Source: Cotesia glomerata
Taxonomy: Eukaryota > Arthropoda > Insecta > Hymenoptera > Braconidae
NCBI RefSeq assembly: GCF_020080835.1
Contig: NC_058160.1
Location: 19,331,152 to 19,395,151, forward strand
DNA length: 64,000 nt
Direction: 5' to 3'
Below the pieces are notes generated by a model, which saw nothing but the letters and a program-made list of their open reading frames with translations, had not been told where the DNA came from and did no database searches. Both the position numbers and the translations under genes were made by a program. Of this stretch, positions 34,266 through 45,976 are shown piece after piece. Position 1 is the first letter of the stretch, and every line of letters begins with the position of its first letter.

Positions 34266-35245
34266 CTAGCTGTTACCCGCCCGCTTCGCTGGGCGCTTTA
34301 TAGAATTGCATTTTTAGATCTAGACTTGAAATTTAATTAGAGTATTGTTTTGACTTGCACAGATTCCAAATGAGTATTGAAAGTTTTAGTTAATGTCATT
34401 GCAAGTCTCATAAGTAAAGTTGAAGTCTGTCTAGCTTCAAGTGCGAAGAATTTTTTTGTCATTTAAAATTTTCTCAGCGACATCAATTTTTCATAGAAAA
34501 TAAACTTAACATGTTTTTTACATACCCAGTGTTAGGAAAATGCATTCATTTTAATCAGTAACATTCCCTCGATCCCGTAATAAGAACAATTTATAAGTTA
34601 TGTAATCAGCAAAAATAACATGTATGTAAAATTCTAAGTTCGTTGACCGAATTACTACATATAATGTTAAGTTTTGGAAACCTTACAATGACTTTTTTCC
34701 CGCTGGTAAAGAGACGTTTGTTGCAAGGAAATTTTTAGCAAATGTTTTTGAAACTCAATAGACAGGGTCTAAATTTTATGTTTCAAAAAGTCCTAGTTGA
34801 TAAACAACAACATTTTCAGTAGATTTCATAGATATCTAACTATTTTAATTCTTGAAACCAATTTTACCATAACCAAACATACGATCAGCATATAAATATA
34901 AATTTTCAACACTTAGTTCACCAGACATAATTAGCTTCTTTCTTTAACTTTTTTTTTAAATGACGTGAAATCAATCAAATATTAAGGTTATGTAATAAAA
35001 ACAAAAGAAAATCGTATTAAAAACAAATGAATGAAAAATGAGTCTTTTGTTTTTATTAGCGGGAAAAAATGTATATAAAAATTAATCGTAAAAAAAATGA
35101 GAAAGGGTTGATAAAATCCAAAAATAAGTAGCCTATAACCATCTACAATTCATTCCGCGTCGAATGGTCCTAGTCCCATGTCAATATGTTCAGTAGTTTT
35201 TGCGTGATTGACGGTCTACGAAACCCACTTTCCCTATATATACAT

Positions 35246-35248
<3 letters not shown>
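34266..35248 (-). mobile_element. Small non-autonomous Helitron inside M1
   Basis: Minus-strand 3' end at 34269-34266: hairpin CGCCC-AGCGAAGC-GGGCG, GGTAACAG, CTAG, then host T. The proposed 5' end is TCTATGTATATATAGGG at 35248, preceded by A. The first ~470 bp at the 3' side match Helitron 3. The 3' end is firm. The 5' end is a guess in a (TA)n-rich region. Confidence 0.58.

Positions 35249-35330
<82 letters not shown>
35226..35330. repeat. (TA)n microsatellite
   Basis: About 45 TA repeats beside the proposed 5' end of the small Helitron. Further TA tracts are at 7511-7530, 32274-32321 and 34180-34265; three of these four tracts adjoin Helitron ends. Confidence 0.95.
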
Positions 35331-35331
<1 letters not shown>

Positions 35332-36649
35332 TTAGACAAATATGTATTGAAATAGTTAACTATAATAGACATTAATAATTATGATGCTGAAGTTAGCAGA
35401 CAGCTGTCAATTTTTTTAATTTTTATTACAGATCAACGATAAAAAACATATTTTAATGCACTGTTAACTTTTTTTTAATTTTTAGACGTGGAACTTTTTA
35501 ATTAAAATTTTTTCGTGATAATTTTATTATTATAAAAGTCCTAAAAATTGACAGATGTTTGTTAATTTATGAAAATTAAGTTAGCCGTCATCTAAAAATT
35601 TATAGAATTTTTTTTATTGAAAAAATTGTTACAAAAGAAATTTTTTTAAAAAACTTCATTCGTAAAAAACTTGAAAAATTATAAGTGCAATTTTAAAAAA
35701 ATATTTTCTAGATCTAATTTAATAAATCAAAAAAAAAAATTAAAAATAAAAACGTCGACTAACTTTATAGTATTATTGTTAATTTCAGTATAATTAATAA
35801 TTCCAAAAGAATTGCCCATTTAACCCCAAACGTTCGATATGTCTACTTTTACTACTTTCCTAACCTAAAACTAAAAATCATTGCTTTGAGTATATTCAAA
35901 CATACCATTTATTTATAGTTAACAAATCTGATTTGGTTGAAATATATCATTGTTAGCACCAAAGAAATATTTGTTAACTATAAACAAATCTGAATTTCAT
36001 TCAAATATACTGTAACTTTGTCTCAAATAAATCAATTTATTTGTATAAAATAAATATTTTTTGTGATATTTAAATAAGAGATTTATTTATAGTTAACGAG
36101 CCTCATTTCATTTAAATGAACTGTTTTCTCAGTGTGGAGAAAGCTAAGGGAATATTATAGTGATTGCACATTGAAAGTTACAATGTATATTAGCTCTAAT
36201 GATGACATTGATAAAAGGTAAAGGCCAATCCGATAGAATTTGGAATATGTGCACGTCAAAAAAATACTCCAATTGAATTTCAATTCTAGATCTCAAAATA
36301 CAATTCTATAAAGTGCCCAACGGAGTGGGCGGATAACAGCTAATACAGATTATAACGCAATTAAATTGTTTTTTCGGATGACTCGTTTTTGAGAAATCGA
36401 TGTAATCATGGAGGGGGAATTTTTTTTGGGACTGAACAAGAATGTTAATAACTTTTTAACGATTTGATAATTCTTAATGAAAATTTAGGATATTAATCAT
36501 CAATGTACATTTAATAGAACAAAAAAAAACTGACCCTCAAATTTCTTTACTTTCCCGGTCAGAAATATTTCCGAAAATCACTTATTTTTTTAGCCGTCAC
36601 AGTGTCTATCCCCCTTACCATTCAGGAAGCCCCAGAGTTGAACGACGGG

Positions 36650-37265
36650 GCCATGCCTGGGACATTATTGGGAAGCCCATCTTGGCAAACCTATATTGTC
36701 CCATGCCCGGGCCATAACTGGGCAATCAGCTTTGGCCATTCCAATGATTACACAGGCTTGGGCCAAGACTGAATAACCTAGCCTTGGCCAAGCCTAGAGT
36801 CACCCTAACTTGGGCCAAGTTTGTGTAACCTAACCTCGGCCGTTGGATGGTAACCCTAACATGGGCCAAGACTGGATAACCTAGCTTTGGCCAATGAATG
36901 GTAACCCTAACTTGGGCCAAGATTGTGTAACCTAACCTCGGCCGTTGGATGGTAACCCTAACATGGGCCAAGACTGAATAACCTAGCCTTGGCCAAGCCT
37001 AGAGTCACCCTAACGTGGTCCAGGACTGAGCAATCAAGCCTTGGTCAACCCAATGATTACCCGAGCTTGGACTAGAACTGGGTCCCCCAACCATGGCCAT
37101 TCAATGGCGATCCAGACTTGGGCCAGGACTGAGCAACCTAGCTTTGGCCGACTCAATGATTACCCGAGCGTTAGCCAAGACTGGGATGCCTAGCCTTGGC
37201 CTTTGAATGGCAACTCAGATTTGAGCCAGAATTGGGCAACCTAACTTTGGCCATTCAATGGGAAA
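36650..37265 (+). repeat. 51-bp minisatellite, about 12 units
   Basis: Units such as CTAACATGGGCCAAGACTGG + ATAACCTAGC + TTTGGCCAATGAATGGTAACC alternate with slightly different neighbours, so a higher-order ~102-bp pattern is visible between 36790 and 37010. It forms the left arm of T3. Confidence 0.85.
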
Positions 37266-37653
37266 TCCAAATTTAATTAATCATTAAGTATTAGAATTTG
37301 GAACAGTAAATATTTATGACTTAACGAATATTTGATAGCAAATGCTAAAATTGAAAATTTATTATTTCAACAAAACAATTGTATATCGTCAAAATTGGTT
37401 CGGTCTTAAAAAAAAAATTAAAATATTATAATATGATATTAAAAATATACAGAACGATTTAAAAAGTCTAAAGTTAATGTAAGAACTTGACTTTTGCTTT
37501 TTTTTTAAATTAATAAACATTTGTAAAAAATAGATAATTTTCATCAAAATACAATATAAAATAACATAAATTATATAAATAATAAACCGTCACACTCTGT
37601 CACCATATAGATTTAGCTTATATGAATGGTGAGATGTGCGTTAACTTATCGGT

Positions 37654-37718
37654 CGTACGGCGTAGGGGTTAGTGGTCGGTCTGGCAAGCGCGCAGCTCGG
37701 GTTCGAATCTCGGTTAGG
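37654..37718 (+). other. tRNA-like sequence (box A/box B) in core of T3
   Basis: GGCGTAGGGGTTAGTGGTCGG resembles a box A region and GGGTTCGAATCTCGG is a near-consensus box B/T-arm. The anticodon and acceptor stems do not close well, so it is not a functional tRNA. It could be a polymerase III promoter remnant, as in tRNA-derived SINEs. Confidence 0.6.
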
Positions 37719-38275
37719 GTAAATGCGATTATCACTTTATTTCTATAATTAGCGAAAGTTAGGTCTAAATTAAGAGTTAAGTCGTCTAAACTTGCGTTAG
37801 CTCTACTTAAAAATTAAAATAAATCAATGACAATTAAAAATTTCCTTTTTTATCATTTCAACTAAAAACTGCTCATTTTATACAAAATAATTTAACCGTT
37901 TCGTAGAATTTTACTATTTTATTTCAGAGAATTCAATTTATTCGAAATTGGGTTCTTAATACTAATTTGGTTTCACATTAAACAATTAAATTCTAAATAT
38001 ATTTTGTAATCTACTTCTTTTAGTAAATTCTATAGTGGTGAATAAGCCTGGGCTTGCTTTGGCTTAAAAACTTGGACCAGTCTTGGTTAACAATCTTGGG
38101 CCAGTCTTGGTTATCATGCTTGAGCCAGTCTAGGCAACCAAGCTTGGCACCCTGTTATCACTCCAGACTTCTACCAAGGCTGGGCCAAAGCGGGTTTACA
38201 AGCATGGGCCAGAGATAGACAGCATTGCGCCAAGCGTGGCCCATATCTGGCCCCGTCGTATTTTCCTGTATGGGT

Positions 38276-41099
38276 ATTTTTCGAGTTATAGTCATTTTTG
38301 TAATAGTGTGTTAAATGACTATTGCACGCGCAGGCACTCCGACAAAAATACGTTTTTCTCGAAACAACTTTTTTTGAACTGGTGCGAACTGTAATTTGCA
38401 TAAATATGAACCGATTTGCAACTTTTTTTTTCCCCTTATTCGTCTATTCAGTAGCTATCGTTGCACGTAGGGGATTTTTAAGGCTGTTTGAATGGAAAAA
38501 AACGAAAAAAAAAAAAACGAAAAAATTTTTAATATGTCGCCGTTTTTTTTTAAATCCAAATTTTCAAAATCGCCTACATGCAACGGTAACCACATGTATG
38601 CTGATACAACGCTGTTTCGTTTTTTCGTTTTAGATAATCCGTTTTTGAGTTAGAGTTCGCACCGTGGTGGAGGAAATTTTTTTGGTCTTCTACAAAAATG
38701 CTAATAACTTTTGTAACAACATGAACCCAGTCAAAAAAATTCCCGAAAATCACCTATTTTTTCGATCCTTCGGTGGCTATTCCCCTTAATACCCCCTTAA
38801 TAAAGTTTTGGCCCAGCATCTTAACGTAGATGTTAATTTTTACCGGCGTTATAATGGCTACAAAAAAATTTTAATTTTTTATATCTGTCCCATAATTTGT
38901 CGATCATAAGGTATCACTTCTGTCGCGACCCTCAAATCGATGTATTTCTTAGTTAATTAACTTTGGCTACGATATTTAATTGCATTTATACTAAAAAACA
39001 AAAGTCTCAATCGTTATATATGTATCTGATTTAGAAATTATAATTTTTGAAATTTTTATACAAAAATATCACTGTTATCATAAAAATTTTATGGATCCAA
39101 GGTAAAAAATTAGCCCTTGTGATCGTATCTACTCCCATCAATCGGAACTACAAGCTCAATGTCTATGTTACAAAGTAAAGCCTAACTTGAAGCGATCAGT
39201 GATTATTTTTTGTGAAAAGACGTTTTAATTTTTTACCTATTAATTTATGTTTTTCTTACGCGTTTCTTTCAAAACTATTCCTTTGAAATTGGTGTGCACG
39301 ATATTTCAAGATCTACTCCAATGATTCGACTAAAATTCACAAGAATTATTTTTTAGAGTATTATCTGAGAATTAGTGTAGAATTTTTTCAATTGCATGTC
39401 ATGTTTAAAAACTACAAATTTTTTAAACGGCAAATTTCGATAAAAAAAGTCGTTTTTTCAAAAAAAAAGATGTATACGTTTAGAGTAATGATTTGTTCAT
39501 TTACTTAATATTTTTTATCTATTTTTCTGAGCACCAAAGTAGTACAAACCCCATGGATTTTTGTCATAAAAAAGAAATTATAATCCCTAAACTAATAGAC
39601 ATAATCATTGTTCTAATTTTATTTTGCAAAAAAGTTGTTTAAAAAAAAATTCCACATGTAGAAAATTTGAAGCACTATAAAAGTTTATTTTTTAAATGTT
39701 TTCTTAATACTAATTTATTTGCTGAATAACAATATAAAAAAAAAAAAAAAAAAAGACATGTCTATTGATTTGAGTATGACTCCGAAATCTATTTAGAACA
39801 TAACATTGGAAAAATCAACAATCCATTTTCATTAAACAAAATTTATTAGACTTGATATTATTTTAAGATAAAGATAACTAATAGTTAATAAGATACTTGA
39901 ATAAAAACTGAATTCAGCACAAAATAATAAATTGACCATCGAATTTTTGAATAGAAATAACTCCAAAGAATTAAATAAATTATTGAAGAAAGATAATTTT
40001 TTTTTAATGTAGTGTTTTATTCCATCCTTACCACAATAGAGTTATATTATATGGTTAATTATTATACAGATAATTAATTGTGCTATTGAGATGTCTCAGC
40101 GTTGATTCACTGGTTTTTTTTTTATTTTTCAAGTGAGTAATAGAATAGAGAATAAACAACTATGTATATAAAATAATACAAAAGCTTTCTGTAATATGAT
40201 TCGTAACTACTGACCTTTATCACGAGTGGAATAATTTCTTTTCCCTCTCATGAAACGATCTAAAAAGAAATCACATTTTTATAAAAAACTTTTTACTCAG
40301 CACTTCATCATCATAAAAAATTTGAAAAATCTGACACAGATTAAGATAATGTATAGGTACTCAATGTTTACAAGTTATTATAAACATAATTGTCAATTGT
40401 AATATGATAAAATGATTAATTATGAAATTTTATATTTAATATACTTACTTGTTTTTAAAAATAACTGAGTGACATTTTGTGGGTGTCGATATGACTGACA
40501 ATTATTATGTAAAAAAAGAAATCATTATTACTTTTGTTTAAAGTTACACAAAGAATGAATGACTATCAGAAAGTGACTGTCAGTGAAATTGAAATCAAAA
40601 CTATTGTTCAGTCGAACATGAACTCCGTTATCCTAAACTCAATATTTGTCTTTCATACTTGTGCAATTCATAATATCGCGAAGGACTGCTTATGACGTAT
40701 AGTCTGTACTTATGGTCCATATGTCCCATATCAAATGTTGCAGTGTTTATGAAATGAAAAGATGTATTACCCCTTACCAAGATATTTGCTCCGAATAGTA
40801 CCGAATCGAGCGCCACCTGTAGGAATCTTATAATAGCTGCAACGAGAAAAGTTAAAAAAATTGAAACCTAAATTCAAAATTTTATGAAAGATAAAAACTT
40901 GGAATTCTTCATTTATTAATTATTAATTTTAGATGAAGCAGTACTAATTTGATTTTTCAAAATTTTATTATACTACTTATGTTTCTAATAAGTTTGTAAA
41001 TAAAGTCATGAAAAACGTTTGTAAAAGCTCGAATGTGTTTTTTTTCTACAATTATATTATCTAATTTACAAAATTATTCGAGTTCTAATGAGATATAAA

Positions 41100-41139
<40 letters not shown>

Positions 41140-42448
41140 TTTTGAGAAACTCGCACCTGGCCAAAGATAAAGTTCAAACATCATCGCCGGTTGGGAAGTG
41201 AACGCCATCTCGAAAAAAATCTGTCGTTAAATCACTAAACACAATTTTTTCATAATATTAAAATAAGCTGATGATTTTTTAATTTTTCTGTACCAAATAA
41301 TTCACTATCACAAAAATGAAAGAATATCTCACTTCATTTTAAATATTTCATTTCTTATTTTTCAAAACTTTTACAATTTTAAGACATATGCACAAAATTC
41401 GTGCACATATGCACGATGGAAATGCATAAAAAATTTCTCCCAAAAGAAAACAACTTGCATCAATTTTCTCAAATTTGTTAAGGAAACATATAGTTTTTAG
41501 TTGATTTTATAAAAATCTAACTATTGCATTCGTTCTTATCGCGCAACTTTTAAAACATTTCAGTTTTACCGTTGGAGCGGTTTTAGAATTATTGGCTGTA
41601 TATATCATAGTATAAACATGAAGTAGATTCAAAAAAGTTTGGAAAATCCAAAAGTGCACGCCTCATAACGGTCATTCATTTTTTAAGAAAAAAATTAACT
41701 GTGTAATTGATTAAAAAAAAAATTATAATTAAGTAATTTCTTACAGAGTATTTTTTATTTTTTTTTTTAAAATCGGCGCCTTTTTTTCTTGTCATATGCG
41801 CACGTAGTCTAAAAAATCTAGCTTGATCAAGTGGCGCCATAGTTTTCACGTGACAAATAAGAAAAGTTCGTTTGGCTTTGTACGGTTGTATCGTAGTGAA
41901 TTTTAATAAAAATTCAATGAAAAAAAAAATACGTAAACTAGGCCATTTATATGAAATACGGACCCAGTTCATCGAATTCTTAAACTAATAAAAAAGGTCC
42001 GGTCTTGAAATAGGCGTGCAATTATGATATTGATCAGTATTTCGTATAATGATTTGGAAAGGTCGTCAGTAAATCTATCACAAATTAGTTCTAAATATTG
42101 TCTTCTTTAATTGAAATTTCATCCGGTTCCAAAATTCTTATTAACTTGGAAACTGTCGTTCCTAAGCAGTCACTTAAAATTTGGACATTGATAAATAAAA
42201 TCTCATAATCTTGAAAATTGTTTGATAAAGATTCGAAAAACTATTTACTCTATATGAAAATTTTTTAAACAAAATTAGTTCTAAATAGTTTTAAATTAAT
42301 TATTGAATTTTTTGAAGTTATACTTCTTTTGGCGCGTTAGGCAAAAATGGTGAGGGTAAATTTTTACGATGCGCGCGCACACCGTCACGAAAAACCAACA
42401 CCCTGAAGTTAGCTACTCAACATTTTACTTTTTTTAACAGCCGAGACC
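38276..42448. other. Gene-poor AT-rich stretch
   Basis: About 4.2 kb with no coding region recognised. It contains a degenerate direct repeat of the sequence that flanks T3 on the left (36370-36616 versus 38630-38800, blocks TAATAACTTTT and CCGAAAATCAC), A-rich runs (39735-39755, 41102-41138) and a poly(T) at 41757-41768. Short frames (for example 41972-41676) lack motifs. Confidence 0.5.
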
Positions 42449-42605
42449 AGTGATTGCAGTTTCAATCGGCTTAGCGAAACGAATGGAAATTTTGAAAAAA
42501 CGTTTTTAGAGATAATAGATAATTTAATAAACTATTTCACCACAAAGCATTTTTTTCAAAAATTTCATTCGTTTCGTGAAACCAATCGAAACTGCAATTG
42601 CTCTG
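42449..42605. repeat. ~155-bp hairpin (inverted repeat)
   Basis: GCAGTTTCAATCGGCTTAGC with GAAACGAATGGAAATTTTG is repeated in reverse at 42550-42600 (CAAAAATTTCATTCGTTTCG, ACCAATCGAAACTGC). Arms are about 55 bp around a 45-bp loop. Likely a small MITE; no target duplication identified. Confidence 0.8.
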
Positions 42606-42797
42606 CTGTTGGAAGTGCGACAGAGATAGTTCCGTTGAGCTCCGTGAGAGCAAAGCGAGAAAAAGATGGTCTCGCCTGTTAAAAAAAAAAAAAAAAAAAA
42701 AAAAAATTATCAACAAAATAAAAATAAGTACATCTACGTATGTTTGCGTGAGAACTGGCAACTGTATTCACAATATTTCATATAAGTATATGTTTTT

Positions 42798-43580
42798 AAC
42801 TTCCCGCTAAGAAAATTAAAAATTTTTAATAATGGAAAGTTATTGATTTCGGTCCGATTTTCAAAAGTCGAGTTTTCATCGGATGTCCACGTTTTGAGGT
42901 CCCAGGAAGCCATTCTGATTATTCCCGTCGAGGTGCCCGGCCGTGTATGTGTCAATAAATTTTTGTCGTACGGTTTCTCAAAAACAAATCAACCGATTGA
43001 GTTCTACGACACGTCATTCAAAAGGGTCTATCAAAACGTAGATCTGATTAGAATAAAGAGTTAATTCATCAAGCCATTCCGAAGAAATTAAAAAAAAAAT
43101 TTGAATTTTTATGTTTTTTAAAAATAACTCCAAAGCGTACGAAAAAATCATAACAAAACTATGTATACATTTTTTGTTCTTAAAAAACTGCGTCGAATGC
43201 TTTTTTGAAAATAAAAATCGAACGACGCATTCAAAAGTTATATTTCTTTAAAAATTCGTAAAATTTTGTTTTTCGGTATTTTTTTATATCTTCGAGATCT
43301 CTCAACCAATCAATATAAACCTGTACATTTTCTTATTGTGCTTTAAAAACTGCGTCGAATGCTTTTTTAAAAAAGAAAATCGAACAACACATTTAAAAGT
43401 TATCGTTGATTAATAAATATATTTTGATCTCGAAGAGCTCAAAATGTGAAAAACTGTGCTTTGAGCTTGAAAAGCTCAAATATTAATCAAAAAACACATT
43501 TTAGGGCGCTTGAAATGCAAACTTAGCAGGAAATTCAAGGGTTGGCCTGCATGGTCAACCGATTTCCAGATTTCTTTAGT
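42798..43580 (+). repeat. Family F repeat, diverged copy
   Basis: Starts TTAACTTCCCGCTAAG and ends near GGGTTGGCCTGCATGGTC. It keeps GAGTTTTCATCGGATG, TCGAATGC and GAGCTC-related blocks in the order of the 20945-21891 copy, but is more diverged and lacks the (TG)n. Confidence 0.75.
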
Positions 43581-44943
43581 TATGAAGAAATAATTTTTTT
43601 ATGATAATTATATAAACTTTATTTAACTAGATAATGCGTTATAATAAAACTTTCAATGTATTAAATACCTTTTTTTCTATTATAAGTGTCGTTTTTTCTG
43701 CACTGAGAAAAAAGTATTTTGCTACTAAGGATATTTTTTTTGATAATCAGAATACTTGGTATTGTGCTACTAAGAATACGTGTGTGGGAGTACTTTCCAC
43801 TCTCGAAAATTTTGCGTCAACCACCGTACTCTTTGGGCCATAAAATCCCTTCCCCGGCATTCAAGGGGCTCATGACGTCACGGGACCCCAAGAACAACGC
43901 TAAGTGTTAGCAAAGGCTAACACCCTCAAGAGTCAAGGGGCACGAGAGACTTTCCTCAGCCTCTGAGATACACACATCTACGGGTTACTACACTTATCAT
44001 ATTTTCCTTTACTTAACGTATCGTATTATTGTAACCGCGGAGTACCATCTTGACATTAATACTTATACACGAACTTAATCTATTGTATTGTTTTACTGAT
44101 AACTATATTCTACGGGATTGATTAATTATTGTGAAACTTTATTAACTTCATTCGAATATTGTAAAGAGTATAGTTATAACTTGAATAAATTATTAAACTA
44201 AATAAGAAATAGATTGCTACACGTGGTATTTTGATTATCACAATAAGTATATTGATTTTCAGAATACCTAGGTATACTGATTATCAGTATATCAATGTTA
44301 CAGACTATTAGATGTTTATAACCTCACTTTACTGGCACAAATCAATTGACTTATAAAGCTAACAAAACAAATTAAAATTAAAATTAAAAGTGTAATAATA
44401 AATTTTTTTCAATCTAATATAATAAATATTAGTTGAATTCTATTTTTACCAGTGCATAAATCAAATAAACTAACTGTTAGTGTTAAAACGTCGATGGCAG
44501 TGACAGCGCATATATTATAGTTTACTGCGCAGAGTATAGGTCTTGAACTGACTTATATTCTGATAATCACAATACTTGGTATTATGTCCCCTATAGCCGA
44601 TACACGGCAACCCTATGAGAGAAGCTGTTGAGTATTTCCTAAATTCGCCTACCACCACGCCATCTTATGGTTCTTTTTGTGTCAACTTACCTCCCCGCGG
44701 GACCGCGGGCGATTGATTTATCGCGTGATCACCTGTAAGCGCGGCAACTGCCGCGTCTCTCGTCATAGCGTTGAGTTTTTGCCATCTTGACACACGCCTT
44801 TTTTTCCGGTGCCTATTACTTAAAGCGAAAACAATATTTTTGAGCGTAATTATTACGAAGAAAATTATTATTTAAACCGAAAATAGTGTTGTTAAGTGTA
44901 TTTATTATTTTTGTTTTTTTGTCAAACCAGAAAAAGCAGGAAA

Positions 44944-45972
44944 ATGAGTGAAAACGGCGAGAAGCCCGGCGAAGGTCCCCCGACAAAAAAGACACGTTTA
45001 GAGGAAGACGTAGAAGGCATGAGGAGTCGGTTAAGTTTTCTCACTAATCTTTTACCTCGTTTTTTGCCCCAGGGACCACAGGTTATACCTACGCAGAACG
45101 AAGAGCCCCAGTCGACCCCACTACTAGAGCTAGGTGAATGCTCGACTACTATTGACGAGAAGAAAATCTCTCAGGTGACAACAGAAGAACGAGTGAGTCA
45201 AGTTAACTCCTTACAACACTTCGAATCCAGTGAATGGAAGGAGGTGAGATACTCAGAGGCGCTCAAAAAATTGGTACGTACCCCCGGTTTCACAGAGCTC
45301 AAAGTCAACAATGAATTATGCTATCTTGATAAAGGTAAGGACACCTTTTTATCCACGGATCGAGTCATGGCTGGATTGACTCACGTCCTCCTAGATCAAA
45401 GAGATAATATTAAGTATATTATGGCTGACTTTATTGACTGGATAATAGAGAACCAGGCAGTCCTCACTAAAGAGGACCTCACTAAGGTAGTAACTGACAA
45501 TTTCGGTGCAGGCTCAACAATTTTTAATAATTTTGAACAAGCTTTGCAGGTAATCTGTGGAAAAAGAGCGGAATGCATCGAAAACAGAAGAAAACGAATC
45601 TTGGCAGAAATCCCAGTAAAAAATGTCCAGGTGGCCCTGAAGAAGATTCCACCAAGCTCCGAGTTCCTCTTTGCGAAGGAAGAGCTGACGTCACTAATAA
45701 TTTCTCTAGGGGGAGCACAATCATGGCTAAGTCCTCCACCAAGCTTGACACCGAAAAAGACATTCCAGAGGAGAGAAACTCCCCGAAGCAGCACGAGCCG
45801 ATCTTTTCAGCCCTCATCAAGACCAAGATTCCAGCCTCCCTCAAAACAGGGATTTCAGGCTAAAAACAACACAACACCTCGTCAACCAGGTAACAACTCT
45901 AACTTTAAGCCCAAGCAGGACTTTTCTAGAGCCAAAAGTACGGATTCCTTTCGCAGGAAATCCGAAAAATGA
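44944..45972 (+). CDS. DIRS ORF1, gag-like protein
   Basis: 342 residues from ATG 44944. A charged N-terminus (MSENGEKPGEGPPTKKTRLE) contains a nuclear-localisation-like PTKKTR. A globular middle follows (FTELKVNNELCYLDKGKDTF...RVMAGLTHVLLDQ), then a Ser/Arg/Pro/Gln-rich tail (RRETPRSSTSRSFQPSS). No zinc knuckle. Position upstream of RT in a DIRS element identifies it as the gag analogue, presumably RNA-binding. It ends 4 bp before the RT frame. An in-frame GTG-initiated extension to 44896 is possible but the ATG is preferred. Confidence 0.82.
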   Translation: MSENGEKPGEGPPTKKTRLEEDVEGMRSRLSFLTNLLPRFLPQGPQVIPTQNEEPQSTPLLELGECSTTIDEKKISQVTTEERVSQVNSLQHFESSEWKEVRYSEALKKLVRTPGFTELKVNNELCYLDKGKDTFLSTDRVMAGLTHVLLDQRDNIKYIMADFIDWIIENQAVLTKEDLTKVVTDNFGAGSTIFNNFEQALQVICGKRAECIENRRKRILAEIPVKNVQVALKKIPPSSEFLFAKEELTSLIISLGGAQSWLSPPPSLTPKKTFQRRETPRSSTSRSFQPSSRPRFQPPSKQGFQAKNNTTPRQPGNNSNFKPKQDFSRAKSTDSFRRKSEK

Positions 45973-45976
45973 CTAT

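Larger units (their letters stand above)
33844..36134. mobile_element. Word-array foldback element M1 (word: TTGTTAACTATTAACAAATC)
   Basis: Ends CACTGAGAAAACAGTT and AACTGTTTTCTCAGTG form a 16-bp perfect terminal inverted repeat. Both arms are made of many degenerate copies of words such as GTTAACAAATCT, ATTCAAATATA and TTCATTTAAAT. The core holds a small Helitron (34266-35248) and (TA)n tracts. No transposase. Confidence 0.72.
32272..36343 (+). mobile_element. Helitron 3, non-autonomous, interrupted by a word-array element
   Basis: 5' TC at 32272 (preceded by A) followed by (TA)n and AAGAAATTTCCACATATATA, as at the Helitron 1 5' end, then the ~140-bp array. The 3' end at 36343 has GCCCAACGGAGTGGGC, GGATAACAG and CTAA followed by T, a CTAG terminus with one change. 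The segment 33410-33843 plus 36135-36343 matches, in reverse, the small Helitron at 34266-34735, which shows that the element at 33844-36134 interrupts a once-continuous sequence. No coding frame. Confidence 0.7.
36617..38275 (+). mobile_element. Word-array element T3 with 51-bp minisatellite arm and tRNA-like core
   Basis: Ends ACCATTCAGGAA and TTCCTGTATGGGT are short inverted repeats, followed by ACGACGGGGCC and its reverse GGCCCCGTCGT. The left arm is built of GGGCCAAGACTGG-type words, locally a regular 51-bp tandem. The right arm (38040-38245) has the reverse words (GGCCAGTCTTGG, GGGCCAGAG). A tRNA-like sequence lies in the AT-rich core. No coding capacity: the 81-codon minus-strand frame at 36971-36726 just reads the 51-bp (17-codon) repeat. 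Confidence 0.72.

Noticed and set aside
36726..36971. Repeat protein with 17-residue RVTIQRPRLGYT units
   Set aside because: The 51-bp minisatellite is a multiple of three, so any frame without stops looks like a repeat protein. No start context, no neighbours, flanked by element ends.
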